A stretch of 42,128 bases of DNA from a bacterium (GTDB taxonomy: Bacteria > Bacteroidota > Bacteroidia > NS11-12g > UBA9320): the NCBI GenBank assembly GCA_018223105.1, contig JAAEYY010000015.1, forward strand, positions 1 to 42,128. The letters run 5' to 3'. Below are positions 7,410 to 16,376 of the stretch, one piece after another. The notes beneath the pieces are model-generated. The model was not told where the DNA came from and searched no databases. It saw nothing but the letters and a program-made list of their open reading frames with translations. A program made the position numbers and the translations under genes. Every line of letters starts with the position of its first letter. Position 1 is the first letter of the stretch.

Positions 7410-7417
7410 CAAAAATA
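7410..7417 (-). promoter_or_regulatory. -7 promoter element for the desaturase
   Basis: Reads TATTTTTG on the minus strand (TAnnTTTG consensus). It would start transcription about 15 bases before the ATG at 7391. A TTG at 7433-7435 is upstream, with a rather short 15-base spacer. Confidence 0.45.
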
Positions 7418-7579
7418 ACTTTTTAAGATTATCAAGCACTATGAAATTGACATTCGGGAAAGCATAACATGAGCCTGAAACCGCACTGACATTCAGTTTC
7501 TGTATGTGGATAATACGAAATTTATGATTGAAAAGAACTGGCGTATAATTTTAAATTAGGTTTAGATCATACATTGAAC

Positions 7580-7587
7580 TATTTTTG
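7580..7587 (+). promoter_or_regulatory. -7 promoter element for the second helicase
   Basis: TATTTTTG on the plus strand. If used, it gives a leader of roughly 245 bases before the ATG at 7840. I see no convincing -33 element. Confidence 0.4.
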
Positions 7588-7654
7588 TTCCTTCAAAAGG
7601 ATTACTACTCAACAGCATTATTTCTTATTCTATTTTGTACCTAAACTTTTTGAA

Positions 7655-7832
7655 CACGGATGATAACCCGTGAAAACTTCAAATTCTTAATTGAATTTGT
7701 TCGTAAAACGAAATGCCTTGTGCATTTGATCTCATTAATCACATGAATGAAATCGATCGGATTTACGAAAACATGTGCTTTATCACAAAATGAGAGTGGC
7801 TAGTATATAGCCGTTCATTGCCGATTGTCGGC
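7655..7832 (+). promoter_or_regulatory. Long structured 5' leader with hairpins and a 16-codon uORF
   Basis: The gap before the helicase holds six perfect short stem-loops in a row: CACGG/CCGTG (7655-7672), CAAATTC/GAATTTG (7680-7699), TTCG/CGAA (7700-7712), AAATGC/GCATTT (7711-7727), GGCTA/TAGCC (7798-7812) and GCCGA/TCGGC (7820-7832). The third and fourth share two bases, so they compete. The last one ends 8 bases before the ATG. A 16-codon frame starting MNEIDRIYEN lies at 7743-7793. Long structured leaders that respond to temperature are known for cold-shock genes including RNA helicases; a sensing role here is inference. Confidence 0.45.
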
Positions 7833-7839
7833 ATTTATT

Positions 7840-9027
7840 ATGAATACAAACAACAAAAGACGCCCAAGAGGCGGAAACCGCAATGCCGGAAGAAATCGTC
7901 CTGCAAGCGCAAAAAAACAGTCTAAATTAAATCCGGATTTATTGGTTAAAAATGCCGTTCATTCCGAAAAGACTTCTATCGTTACTTCTAGCAAGTATGA
8001 GGACCTGGGATTGCATCCTGATTTATTGAGAAATATTCTTTCCAAAGGCTATGAGTTTCAGACCGAAATTCAAGAACAAACGCTACATCCTTTATTGGAT
8101 GGACGAGATATTATGGGAATCGCTAAGACTGGTACCGGTAAAACGGGGGCCTTCTTAATTCCAATTATTGAGCAGTTGCTTACAGGGAACCGAAAGCTAA
8201 AAACCATCGTTCTGGTTCCAACAAGAGAACTTGCTTTGCAAGTGAAGGAAGAGTTGGAAAGCTTGGTACGCGGAATGTCTTATACCAGTGCCTGCTTCAT
8301 TGGTGGTACTAACATCAACAATGACATTAGAAGGTTGAGCCGAAACTTGGATTTCCTTGTTGGGACTCCAGGCAGGGTTTTAGATTTACATCAAAGAGGT
8401 GTATTAAAGCTCAATGTATATAATGTGATGATTTTGGATGAGTTTGATCGTATGCTCGACATGGGCTTTATCAACGATGTGAAGAAAATCACAGCTTCTA
8501 TTGGCAATCGAGATCAAACTATGCTGTTCTCGGCCACTAAAGATGATAGTCAGAAGCAATTCATTCACCAATTACTCCGAAATCCGATTACCGTTAAAGT
8601 ATCGAGTGGCGAGGCATCTTCGGATCATATCGACCAGGAAGTAATCAATATCAAGAAAGAGGACGATAAGTTTGAAGTGCTTTTAGAACTGCTTTATCAA
8701 AAAGAGTTTTCTAAAGTCTTGGTCTTTACAGAAACAAAAAGGTTGGCTAGCAGAATAGCTATCAAATTGAATAAATGCGATATCTCAACGGAACAGATTC
8801 ACGGTAATAAATCACAAAACCAGCGTCAGAATGCACTGAACCGATTTAAAGAAGGGAAAGTTCGCGTTTTGGTAGCTACTGATGTGGCAGCTCGTGGAAT
8901 TGATATTGATGATATAACGCATGTGATTAACTATCATGTTCCAATGACCATGGACAGTTACATTCACCGTATTGGACGTACAGGAAGAGCCGGACGAAAA
9001 GGGAAGGCCATTACCTTGGTGCAGTAA
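7840..9027 (+). CDS. DEAD-box family RNA helicase (RhlE-like) with DEFD motif II
   Basis: An ATP-dependent RNA helicase of 395 residues from the ATG at 7840. A TTG at 7825 in the same frame would add five residues but lies in the loop of a hairpin, so ATG is preferred. The N-terminal 35 residues are basic (RRPRGGNRNAGRNRP), then come the core motifs: AKTGTGKT (95-102), PTRELALQ, GGTNINND, TPGRVLD, ILDEFDRMLDMGF, SATKDD, ATDVAARGIDI and HRIGRTGRAGRKG. Motif II is DEFD (200-203) rather than DEAD; the two catalytic acidic residues D and E are kept. The protein ends soon after motif VI, with no long C-terminal tail. It is preceded by an unusually long structured leader and is divergent from the desaturase. 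Confidence 0.92.
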   Translation: MNTNNKRRPRGGNRNAGRNRPASAKKQSKLNPDLLVKNAVHSEKTSIVTSSKYEDLGLHPDLLRNILSKGYEFQTEIQEQTLHPLLDGRDIMGIAKTGTGKTGAFLIPIIEQLLTGNRKLKTIVLVPTRELALQVKEELESLVRGMSYTSACFIGGTNINNDIRRLSRNLDFLVGTPGRVLDLHQRGVLKLNVYNVMILDEFDRMLDMGFINDVKKITASIGNRDQTMLFSATKDDSQKQFIHQLLRNPITVKVSSGEASSDHIDQEVINIKKEDDKFEVLLELLYQKEFSKVLVFTETKRLASRIAIKLNKCDISTEQIHGNKSQNQRQNALNRFKEGKVRVLVATDVAARGIDIDDITHVINYHVPMTMDSYIHRIGRTGRAGRKGKAITLVQ

Positions 9028-9029
9028 TA

Positions 9030-9653
9030 TTAATAAAGCCGGAAAACACGGCCTATTTGAAAGGAGTGTAATGTTGAGAACGAATAGTAACCACCTCTGG
9101 TTCCTGTTTGAAATCGATTCATTACTCCAAATTGATAGAAGTTTTTCTTGATTTTAACTGTGGCCGTTATTCCTCCTTCAGCAAACCACATATGCTGTCC
9201 TTCTAGGAAGTTGTGATTATCAACTAATGTTTCTCTAATGCCTAATTGATTAATGTTGATGGTTTTATAGTAAGCATATTGCTTCATGAAGCTAATTCCG
9301 GAACTTAATTTCAAGGATCGAAAGCTCTGCATATTTTTAGCCCTATAAAGATAAAGCTCTAACATGAGGTTCAGGTTTATGATGTGCTGACTTGATAACT
9401 CATTGATGATGCAATCATCACATTTTAAGTTTTTGGAACGCCTTAAGTCTAAAGCATAAATTCCAATACTAATACCGAATGGGCGCTGCAGTTGATGATT
9501 AAAAAAAAGCCCTGTACCATAGGAGAAGGTCGGGTCGAACTTTCCGCGATGGATAGCGGGTTCTAATTCCATGCCTACGAAACCTGATTGTGCCTTTAGT
9601 TGAGAGCATTGCAATGCAACCAAAGAGCATACTATCAAGAATCGCAAGTGCAT
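9030..9653 (-). CDS. Secreted/outer-membrane beta-rich protein, unknown
   Basis: A 207-residue protein with a clear signal peptide (LRFLIVCSLVALQCSQLKAQ). The mature part has alternating amphipathic strands such as GFVGMELEPAIHRGKF, FGISIGIYALDL, IINLNLMLELYLYR and FYQFGVMNRFQTGT, and ends in aromatic RLY, all typical of small outer-membrane beta-barrels in this phylum. No specific family is recognised. Its stop lies two bases from the stop of the convergent helicase gene. About 20 bases separate it from the phosphoesterase gene upstream, so it may be the last gene of that minus-strand operon. Confidence 0.75.
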   Translation of the reverse strand: MHLRFLIVCSLVALQCSQLKAQSGFVGMELEPAIHRGKFDPTFSYGTGLFFNHQLQRPFGISIGIYALDLRRSKNLKCDDCIINELSSQHIINLNLMLELYLYRAKNMQSFRSLKLSSGISFMKQYAYYKTININQLGIRETLVDNHNFLEGQHMWFAEGGITATVKIKKNFYQFGVMNRFQTGTRGGYYSFSTLHSFQIGRVFRLY

Positions 9654-9672
9654 TTAACACGAATATAGCTCC

Positions 9673-10512
9673 TTAAGCCTTTTGCATCTCAAACAATGTG
9701 ATCTCAGGTCTCACATTAAATCTAATTTGATGTAAATGCCCGAGTGCGCGATTGATGTACATGGTCCTTCCCCCGCTGAGATTAAAGACTCCGGCATCAT
9801 ATTCCTTGTTTTGAACCGGTAAAATAGGAGGATCTAAAAAAGGGGGTTTTACCTGACCTCCGTGGGTATGTCCACTCAATATCCAACTTGAATAATCTCC
9901 CCAGATATCGAGATCTACCGTATCGGGATTATGAGAAAGTAAAATCGCAGCTTGATCAGGATCCACCTTATGAATGGTCTTTTTCGGGTCGAAGTTTAAT
10001 CCCCAGTAATCGTCAAGACCTGCGACTTGGAGTCCGTTTTCAGTGGTAATTTCATTTCTTAATACCTGTATCCCTGCATTTTGAAGAATTCCTTCTATTT
10101 CTTTTGCAACAGAAGCATCGCTCCAGGCTACTCCATAATCGTGATTTCCCAGAACGGCATAGGTTCCTTTAGAACCTAAAACCGGGTTCTTCAATACATC
10201 TTTAAAAAGTTCAATTTCACTTCCGTTTTCATAGCTTATGTAATCGCCGGTGTACACCACTATTTCAGGATTAAATGCACGCGCTTGAGCAAAGGATTCG
10301 ATGATGTACTTATAATCAAAACGATGTCCCACATGTACATCGCTAATTTGCATGAGCATCTTTCCTTCTAAACCATCCGGAAGACCTTTGATTGGCATAT
10401 TTTGTCTCACAAACTCGAGTCGGAACGGCTCTATTTGCCAGGCATAGATGCCTGCAACTCCTCCTGCAATGCCAAGTATACCTGCTGCTTTTAAAAATTG
10501 CCTTCGATCCAT
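9673..10512 (-). CDS. Calcineurin-like metallophosphoesterase with Tat-type signal
   Basis: A 279-residue hydrolase of the YkuE-like branch of calcineurin phosphoesterases. The metal-binding motifs appear in order: QISDVHVGHRF, YTGDYIS, GNHDYG, LSHNPD and SGHTHGGQ. The N-terminus DRRQFLKAAGILGIAGG has a twin-arginine motif followed by a hydrophobic stretch, so export by the Tat pathway with a retained anchor is likely. In characterised relatives the substrate is a phosphodiester or a lipid head group; it cannot be told here. The ATG directly follows the stop codon of the YiiX-like gene (no gap), indicating one transcript. Confidence 0.92.
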   Translation of the reverse strand: MDRRQFLKAAGILGIAGGVAGIYAWQIEPFRLEFVRQNMPIKGLPDGLEGKMLMQISDVHVGHRFDYKYIIESFAQARAFNPEIVVYTGDYISYENGSEIELFKDVLKNPVLGSKGTYAVLGNHDYGVAWSDASVAKEIEGILQNAGIQVLRNEITTENGLQVAGLDDYWGLNFDPKKTIHKVDPDQAAILLSHNPDTVDLDIWGDYSSWILSGHTHGGQVKPPFLDPPILPVQNKEYDAGVFNLSGGRTMYINRALGHLHQIRFNVRPEITLFEMQKA

Positions 10513-11160
10513 CTAGTTTGAATAAACCGTTTCGAGTTTCTCGGAATCAAAGATTGAGCTTGGTGAGATAACCTCTTCTTCATACGGAACATTTTCTCCA
10601 TAGCGCTCTTCAATTTTGGCCTGAACAATGGGATGATCTAAATTGAATTCTTTCAGTTGTTGGAGTTTACCTACTTCTACACCTACAGCTCTATCGTAAA
10701 GCTTCCAAACCAGTTCTGAGCAGTATAAGCGATCATCACCCCAACCAAAATATAGATCATAATTGATGTTAAGCCAGCTCGTTCCCATTTTGCGAACTGC
10801 TGCCAGCTTATCTTCTGTTAATAGACTGTCTTTTCCTTTTAATCGTTTCACTACGTATTTACCTCCATCCCCTTGCTTTATCCAGCGATCTAGCGGAATA
10901 ATTCTCACCGGCTGAACTGCTTCCAAAACTTGGAGTTCATCTTCATGTTTGACCACAATAGCACAATGGCTGTAAGGTGAACCGGTCGCGATTTGAATAG
11001 CAAGCCCTTGTCCGGCACTCATACCTTGAAATAGAATATCACCTTCTTCCATTTGGAAAGAAGCAATTTTCTTAGCTTTGATTGTAGGGCTAAAGCCCAA
11101 GCCAATCAGAGAGATTAGCATCAATACTAGAGTGACTCGGAATACGTTTTTCAAGCTCAT
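10513..11160 (-). CDS. YiiX-like permuted papain-fold amidase
   Basis: A 215-residue protein with an N-terminal hydrophobic segment (VTLVLMLISLIGLGFSP). Residues 38-160 match the YiiX/YebB (DUF830, NlpC/P60-superfamily) pattern: an opening GDILFQ, a histidine in GSPYSHCAIVV, and a cysteine in DRLYCSELVWKLY. The Cys after the His marks the circularly permuted papain-like fold. Such enzymes cleave amide or ester bonds in peptides or lipids at the cell envelope. It lies between the alpha/beta hydrolase (4-base gap) and the phosphoesterase (0-base gap), suggesting a small envelope hydrolase operon. Confidence 0.88.
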   Translation of the reverse strand: MSLKNVFRVTLVLMLISLIGLGFSPTIKAKKIASFQMEEGDILFQGMSAGQGLAIQIATGSPYSHCAIVVKHEDELQVLEAVQPVRIIPLDRWIKQGDGGKYVVKRLKGKDSLLTEDKLAAVRKMGTSWLNINYDLYFGWGDDRLYCSELVWKLYDRAVGVEVGKLQQLKEFNLDHPIVQAKIEERYGENVPYEEEVISPSSIFDSEKLETVYSN

Positions 11161-11164
11161 TGTA

Positions 11165-11845
11165 TTATAACGGAATGGCTTGGTTTTCAGTACTAGCTTC
11201 TTCTGCTAAGGTCGACTTAATTGCGCTGCTTACTTCATCTGCATGAGTGATGATAGCAAAATGACCGGCATCCTTTATCTCATAATCTATATTTTCTGTC
11301 ACCGGAAGCAGCAAGTCTCGAGTTCCATGTATTCGCACCGATCTATCTTCAGAATCGAAGTTCCAATTTAAAATTGCATTTACTGCCCATTTCAGAAAGA
11401 GAGGGTCCATATCTCGCATAATGGCATCTAGCAGTTGCTTATCTTCAGTTTCTGTCACACCAAATACTTTGTGATATACCATTGGAATTCCGATCATAAG
11501 TTTGCTAGGAAAGACCTTATGTAGGCCCTTTTCTCCCGCAATTCTCAAGGCTTTAGGCAATTCAGCACTTTGAGCAATACTTGAAATAAGAATTAAATGT
11601 TTTGGTTGAATATGATTTCTAATTTCAGATGCAATCATGCCGCCGAAAGACATTCCCATAATCGCAAATGGCTCTTCTTCCTTAATTCCTTCCATCATTC
11701 TCAATGAATATTCAGAAAGGGTCTCATCTGTTTTTGGAGTAATCCAGGGGAGATGAACTAATTCATACTCTACTAGGTCGAGCTTAGAGAATGCGCGATA
11801 ATCGGCACCCAAACCACTCAGGCAGTATATTTTTTGCTTGGCCAT
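11165..11845 (-). CDS. Alpha/beta hydrolase
   Basis: A 226-residue protein without a signal peptide. It has CLSGLGADYRAF (oxyanion-side loop), the nucleophile elbow GMSFGG around residue 64, and late DAGHFAIITHADEV with the catalytic histidine. The acid is probably in the GTRDLLLPV stretch (D of TRD). The lid region is short. Substrate unknown. It is first in the run leading to the YiiX-like and phosphoesterase genes (gap of 4 bases). Confidence 0.88.
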   Translation of the reverse strand: MAKQKIYCLSGLGADYRAFSKLDLVEYELVHLPWITPKTDETLSEYSLRMMEGIKEEEPFAIMGMSFGGMIASEIRNHIQPKHLILISSIAQSAELPKALRIAGEKGLHKVFPSKLMIGIPMVYHKVFGVTETEDKQLLDAIMRDMDPLFLKWAVNAILNWNFDSEDRSVRIHGTRDLLLPVTENIDYEIKDAGHFAIITHADEVSSAIKSTLAEEASTENQAIPL

Positions 11846-11898
11846 CGACCAAAGCTAAGAAAAGAAGATTTGTAAAAGTTGCAGTTTCGACCGAAGTC

Positions 11899-12606
11899 TT
11901 AATTACTTAGACTTTCGCTTCTGAAGAGTTTAGTGTCTCTTCCTACAATCTTACCGGTATTGGCATGGATGTAAATTTCCCCGTTTTTAAATGCACCGGG
12001 ATTATCGTTGATGTCTTTTTCAAAGATCCAGATAAAAGCACCGAGGCTATCTGAATAATCCAAGGTAATACTGTGGATTTTTCCGGTGTATTCTGTATCC
12101 GCTTTTGCTATATCCCATGCTTCACAAGGAGTAATAGAAGGAGCAAAACTTGCGCTGTTATTTGCGAGAGGAATTCGTTCTTCAGATAATACTGCTCCTC
12201 TCTTATCAAAAATCAGAATAACGGTAAACTTGAAGTTCTCATAAGGTTCGTATTCGTAGAATGCTGCATATCGCTCTAGGGTGTCACAGCAACAAGCTGC
12301 GGCTATCTTGCGATTATTCTCATCATCGTACACATTGAATGAACCCCAGTAATTCAACTTGAATTTTGATTTATGATCTTCACCCAAACGTTCTAACATT
12401 TGAGCATTTGCATTTTCTCTCAGATTCGCCGGCATTTTACCCGTTGCAAACTTGAAATTACAACTGAAGACTTTGCCCATATTTGCTTGCCTTACCATGT
12501 CGATTTTTAATGATTCTTCACCGCAAGTGAGGTTCTTTCTTTGAGCCATACTTGTGAGTGAAAGCAGAATGATGCTGAATAGGGCGAAGTGTCTTCTAAG
12601 GTTCAT
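11899..12606 (-). CDS. Secreted protein with PepSY-like C-terminus
   Basis: A 235-residue protein with signal peptide (ALFSIILLSLTSMAQ). No family is recognised with confidence. The C-terminal 70 residues follow the PepSY pattern: a helix with AWDIAKADTEY, then ITLDYSDSLGAFIWIFEK, and EIYIHANTGKIVGRD. PepSY domains are small periplasmic or extracellular modules often linked to inhibition of peptidases. The middle contains a CCCDTLERYAAFYEYEPY stretch with three adjacent cysteines. About 57 bases follow the TPR-like gene upstream. Confidence 0.75.
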   Translation of the reverse strand: MNLRRHFALFSIILLSLTSMAQRKNLTCGEESLKIDMVRQANMGKVFSCNFKFATGKMPANLRENANAQMLERLGEDHKSKFKLNYWGSFNVYDDENNRKIAAACCCDTLERYAAFYEYEPYENFKFTVILIFDKRGAVLSEERIPLANNSASFAPSITPCEAWDIAKADTEYTGKIHSITLDYSDSLGAFIWIFEKDINDNPGAFKNGEIYIHANTGKIVGRDTKLFRSESLSN

Positions 12607-12663
12607 GATGTTAATAGGTCAAATTCTATTCCAATTATACGGATACTTTCCTGAAACATTACA

Positions 12664-13449
12664 TTATGGGCAATGTTCACTCTTATAGGATGCAAAATCT
12701 TCGGGTTTTATTCGGTGATAATTCGTGCCTTCTAAGCTTTGCATCCATTGGGTACTGAGCTCGCAAACCTTGTCGGCCATACCCAACTCTTCATAAGCAT
12801 CCAAGATATTGTGAAAGAAGGTGAGGCCGGTGGTTTCAAAATCAAAATTCGCAGTGGCTCTTTCTAAAAAGTACACAGCACTGTCTTGAATTCCAATCGC
12901 AACATAAGTTCTGGCCATTTGCATATTGGCGACATTCATTTCGGGATGCGCCATCACATCTTGATGGTAAGCTCTACTTTGATCATATTGCTCTAATGAA
13001 GCATAAGTTCCAATCAGATTGGAGAGTAGCATTTCTCCACCATTCAGCTCATAGCCTTTCTTAAACATGGCAACTCCGGAGTCAGTATACCCGGCAGACT
13101 TAAGTGCAATTCCATAAAAGTTGTAAAAGCTGCCATAGAATTCATCCGAATTTAGATCCGGGATGTGTTTCAAGGCCTTCTCTGCATCAGCGTAAGCCGC
13201 AAGAATGGTAGAGTCGGAAAATTTACCTCTCATTTCTGTGACCAACATCATTTTTACGATTCTGCTTTGATAATAAGTTTCAGTTCCCACCTCAAATTGA
13301 TCAAGCAGTTTTAATGAGGAATCAGTATTACCTTGTTTTAGTTGTTCTAAGGCCGGTCTAAATTCGGCTTGTTCCAGGAAATCATCTAACTGGGCGGAGG
13401 CAGTAGAAGAAATTGTGATAAGGATGATTAGATAAAGTGCTTTTTTCAT
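12664..13449 (-). CDS. Secreted TPR-like protein
   Basis: A 261-residue protein with a signal peptide (LYLIILITISSTASAQ). The mature region is helical with TPR-like spacing: ALEQLKQGNTDSSLKLLDQ, FYNFYGIALKSAGYTDSGVAMFKKGYE, LLSNLIGTYASLEQYDQSRAYHQ and MARTYVAIGIQDSAVYFLERA. It probably acts as a periplasmic protein-protein scaffold. The partner is unknown. It lies 10 bases downstream of the next gene on the same strand. Confidence 0.8.
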   Translation of the reverse strand: MKKALYLIILITISSTASAQLDDFLEQAEFRPALEQLKQGNTDSSLKLLDQFEVGTETYYQSRIVKMMLVTEMRGKFSDSTILAAYADAEKALKHIPDLNSDEFYGSFYNFYGIALKSAGYTDSGVAMFKKGYELNGGEMLLSNLIGTYASLEQYDQSRAYHQDVMAHPEMNVANMQMARTYVAIGIQDSAVYFLERATANFDFETTGLTFFHNILDAYEELGMADKVCELSTQWMQSLEGTNYHRIKPEDFASYKSEHCP

Positions 13450-13459
13450 GGATTGATAA

Positions 13460-14491
13460 TTAACGGTGCCATCTCATGTGTTCATATTTGTTGGGATAAT
13501 AGTAGCACCCGATGTAGTCTAAAAATTGTTCCTTGGTATGAGAGTGATAGTAATAATACTCTCTATTTATTTTTCTAAGCAGAAGTGATAATTCAATGCT
13601 ATAGGTATAAAATTTATTATCTTGAATTTGACAATAAATCGGGATATTATACGAGTGCTGTGGAGTGGGGGCAGAGTTTAGTTTCATAGATAAGGTATCT
13701 CCATTGGTATTAATCAAATAGTAAATTTGATTATAAAACGAAGTGGAATAAACCGGCACAAAATCCATAAGGTGAAACTCCAGGCTGTGTTGCGACATGG
13801 TGTCAACCAGCTTAGGTAATTCAGCTTTAAATTGATAATCAGAAGTTTGAAGTAGTCTTAGTCGTTCTAGATAAATCGACTTATCTAGTGAATCTAGTTT
13901 GAAGTACTGTACTTTCGGGAAAGAGTAAGGGTCAGTGTTTAAAGCATTAAGACAATTCTTCCAATCCTGCTCCGGAATTCGTGTTTTGACCGTTTCATTA
14001 GACTTCGTTGTACCTTCAATTGTATAGCTTTGATCATAAAATTGGGTGTCTGAAGTAAGCGTGCCTTCAATATTATTAAGTTGAATTCTGCAATATGTCG
14101 TAGGAGCAAAACAACCACCCGACTCAGAGCTGTAAAGAATTTTCTCTATGTCAAATTCTAAAAACTCTTCCAATGGCTGCTTGTAACTAAACTGAATAAC
14201 TTCTTCAGTAATTAGATTATAGGTGAAGTTTTTAGATTGGTCTATAAATAGTAAGTGTTCAGCATCAATCTGCTCCAAATATTTTACCTCATAATGTCCA
14301 TCATCCAGAATCTTCCAAACAGTATCTTGTTCAGTGGATTTAAGTAAATTGCCTCTATAAGTTCCGATGGTAATGTTATCTGTGCTATAAACAGTGTCGA
14401 CATCACTGCTTTTAAGTGTGATTTGAGTCTTTTCCTGAGAAAATGCTGAAAATGACATCAGCCCTAATACTATCAGAATCACACTTTTCAT
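13460..14491 (-). CDS. Secreted hypothetical protein
   Basis: A 343-residue protein with a signal peptide (SVILIVLGLMSFSAFSQ). It is rich in Tyr, Asn and Gln with alternating beta-like segments (ESGGCFAPTTYCRIQLN, KFYTYSIELSLLLRKI) and ends in a Tyr-rich tail (EYYYYHSHTKEQFLDY). No domain is recognised. Its position in the same minus-strand run as the porin and the TPR-like protein suggests an envelope role, but nothing more specific can be said. Confidence 0.7.
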   Translation of the reverse strand: MKSVILIVLGLMSFSAFSQEKTQITLKSSDVDTVYSTDNITIGTYRGNLLKSTEQDTVWKILDDGHYEVKYLEQIDAEHLLFIDQSKNFTYNLITEEVIQFSYKQPLEEFLEFDIEKILYSSESGGCFAPTTYCRIQLNNIEGTLTSDTQFYDQSYTIEGTTKSNETVKTRIPEQDWKNCLNALNTDPYSFPKVQYFKLDSLDKSIYLERLRLLQTSDYQFKAELPKLVDTMSQHSLEFHLMDFVPVYSTSFYNQIYYLINTNGDTLSMKLNSAPTPQHSYNIPIYCQIQDNKFYTYSIELSLLLRKINREYYYYHSHTKEQFLDYIGCYYYPNKYEHMRWHR

Positions 14492-14510
14492 AGTGCATCA
14501 AAGATAATTC

Positions 14511-16376
14511 TTAACTCCGAAGGTCCCAGCGGATATTAAATCTCAACACTCTGGGCCTCATCGGGTACAAAGGAGCGCTGTAAAAATCATTGCCCATCAA
14601 ACCTTCTTGAACATTAAAAAAGGTGATCCCAAAATTGAAGCTTAAGACCTTGGCATTCAAGAAAAATTGAATAGGTGGGTAGGAGCTGAAGCTCGTATCC
14701 TGAACACCCCATTGTCTCAAATAGGGTAGATAAACCGGTGCATTAAAGTCAGAAAACCAGAAGCCTTCTATTCCAGTTTGAATGGTCAGGTTATTTTGGA
14801 ACAATCTAAAAGTGCTATATAATTTTCCTGTTCCACTCCATTCCGGTCTGGGAAACACCTGAATTGCCGTGCTTTGTTGATTGTCTATATTCAATTCAAC
14901 ACTTAGGGGTCTCCATTTAAACGCGTAGCCCATTCCGGCGTTTACGTATTGAAAACTCGGACTGTATTGATTTACTTGCCCTTCGGCGGTGTAGTAGATG
15001 TAGTTGGCAATATTGCTCAATCTGAAATGCAGGTTGAAATTATGCAAACCGAAGCGAATTCCACCTTCACCCTGTATTCTATTGATGCTGGTTTTAGCAA
15101 AATCATTGTCCCAGGTTCTGGGGTAAGATGAGAGTCGCTGAGCTAGAAAAGTAGGTTCCGTTAATGAGGAATGAATTCCGGCTTCAAGATTGAATAATTT
15201 ATTACGATAACTTAACTCGCCTTCCAAAATGTAATCACCCAAATTATAACCTAAAACTCCTGTTTGGGCTTCAGCAAACAAGTCGAAATCCTTGATCTCC
15301 AAAGCTGTTTTCCCTTTTACGTATACCGAGTTGAAGCTATATGGAAAACCATTGATATAGACATAATCATATCGGTGCTCTATGCCCGCTATTAAGTCTA
15401 GTGAACTCAATTGCAGCATGAGGTCTAGTTCATTGCTCAAGAAGCGATGCTGTATAGAATCGTGAAGCTCAGGGAAGCGCAATCCGTAATATGCAGAGTC
15501 CGGGAAATCGTCCCAATACTCTAATCTTTTAGATAAATATTGTGATTTAAGAATAAACTGACCTCTAAAGCGATTCAAATCCTGAGGATTAGCACTATCC
15601 ATCGGCTCTTTTGCGAAGCGATAATATTGAACCAGTTTGAAACTGTTTACCGCATCCAAATTACGGGCAGAGGGTAAGTTAACAGCATTGTTGTTTTCTT
15701 TACTTCTTCCTTCCAGCGAATTGAAGAACTCCGGATCTCCAATTCCGCCGGTTTCTATATTGGTGCTTTTATTCCAGAGATAACTGAATAAGAACTCATA
15801 CCTGCGGTCTTTCGAGTTAAAGCCGGTATAAAATTTAGTGTTGAATAGATTAGCGAATCTTTGAGTTTCACTTCCCAACAAGTTCGAATAATAGATGTTC
15901 TGATTTTTGAGTCGGCGATAATCAACACCAAAGGTGAGTCGCTTCGATATCTGCTGTGCATGTTTCGCTTCTATAAAAATCAATTCAGGTGCACCTTGCG
16001 AATAGTTTAAGCGAGTGAATGGATCTTTTGTGTGATGCGAAAAAATGGTATCGGAGTAAAAGTATGCTTCCAATGCTTCTGTTCCCATACTGAGGTGTCG
16101 GTTTTCCTGTGGGCCTTTACCCAATTTCAATACCGGACTCCCTTCAAATCCGTGATCCAGAAATGGATAAGCATCATCGTAAGGTTGATAATAATTATAG
16201 AATCCGAGCAATTGAGTGTCTAAAGCCTGAGAATCTACTTTTAGAAAGTCGAGATTGTATTCAGAATAGCGATAAACTTCAAATGGCTTATAATCATGTG
16301 CGCCGGAGGTATCCAGGATTTGAGAAAATCCCGTACACCAAAGAAAGATCAGTACAAAAGCCGTATGAAATCTCAA
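14511..16376 (-). CDS. Putative outer-membrane porin (Porin_10 type)
   Basis: A 621-residue beta-barrel protein. It begins with a TTG codon directly abutting the stop of the lipoprotein gene (translational coupling likely) and has a short signal peptide (FHTAFVLIFLWCTGFSQ). Features of the Bacteroidota putative porin family include an early domain with LGFYNYYQPYDDAYP and LKLGKGPQENRHLS, then many amphipathic strands with aromatic girdles (FNLHFRLSNIANYIYYT, FNFGITFFN) and a final strand RVLRFNIRWDL. It probably forms a channel in the outer membrane; the solute is unknown. There is no ATG that would keep the signal peptide, so the TTG start is the best choice. Confidence 0.85.
   Translation of the reverse strand: MRFHTAFVLIFLWCTGFSQILDTSGAHDYKPFEVYRYSEYNLDFLKVDSQALDTQLLGFYNYYQPYDDAYPFLDHGFEGSPVLKLGKGPQENRHLSMGTEALEAYFYSDTIFSHHTKDPFTRLNYSQGAPELIFIEAKHAQQISKRLTFGVDYRRLKNQNIYYSNLLGSETQRFANLFNTKFYTGFNSKDRRYEFLFSYLWNKSTNIETGGIGDPEFFNSLEGRSKENNNAVNLPSARNLDAVNSFKLVQYYRFAKEPMDSANPQDLNRFRGQFILKSQYLSKRLEYWDDFPDSAYYGLRFPELHDSIQHRFLSNELDLMLQLSSLDLIAGIEHRYDYVYINGFPYSFNSVYVKGKTALEIKDFDLFAEAQTGVLGYNLGDYILEGELSYRNKLFNLEAGIHSSLTEPTFLAQRLSSYPRTWDNDFAKTSINRIQGEGGIRFGLHNFNLHFRLSNIANYIYYTAEGQVNQYSPSFQYVNAGMGYAFKWRPLSVELNIDNQQSTAIQVFPRPEWSGTGKLYSTFRLFQNNLTIQTGIEGFWFSDFNAPVYLPYLRQWGVQDTSFSSYPPIQFFLNAKVLSFNFGITFFNVQEGLMGNDFYSAPLYPMRPRVLRFNIRWDLRS

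Noticed and set aside
7392..7439. 16-residue N-terminal extension of the desaturase from GTG 7439
   Set aside because: A -7 promoter element falls inside it and family members begin near the TVKF segment.
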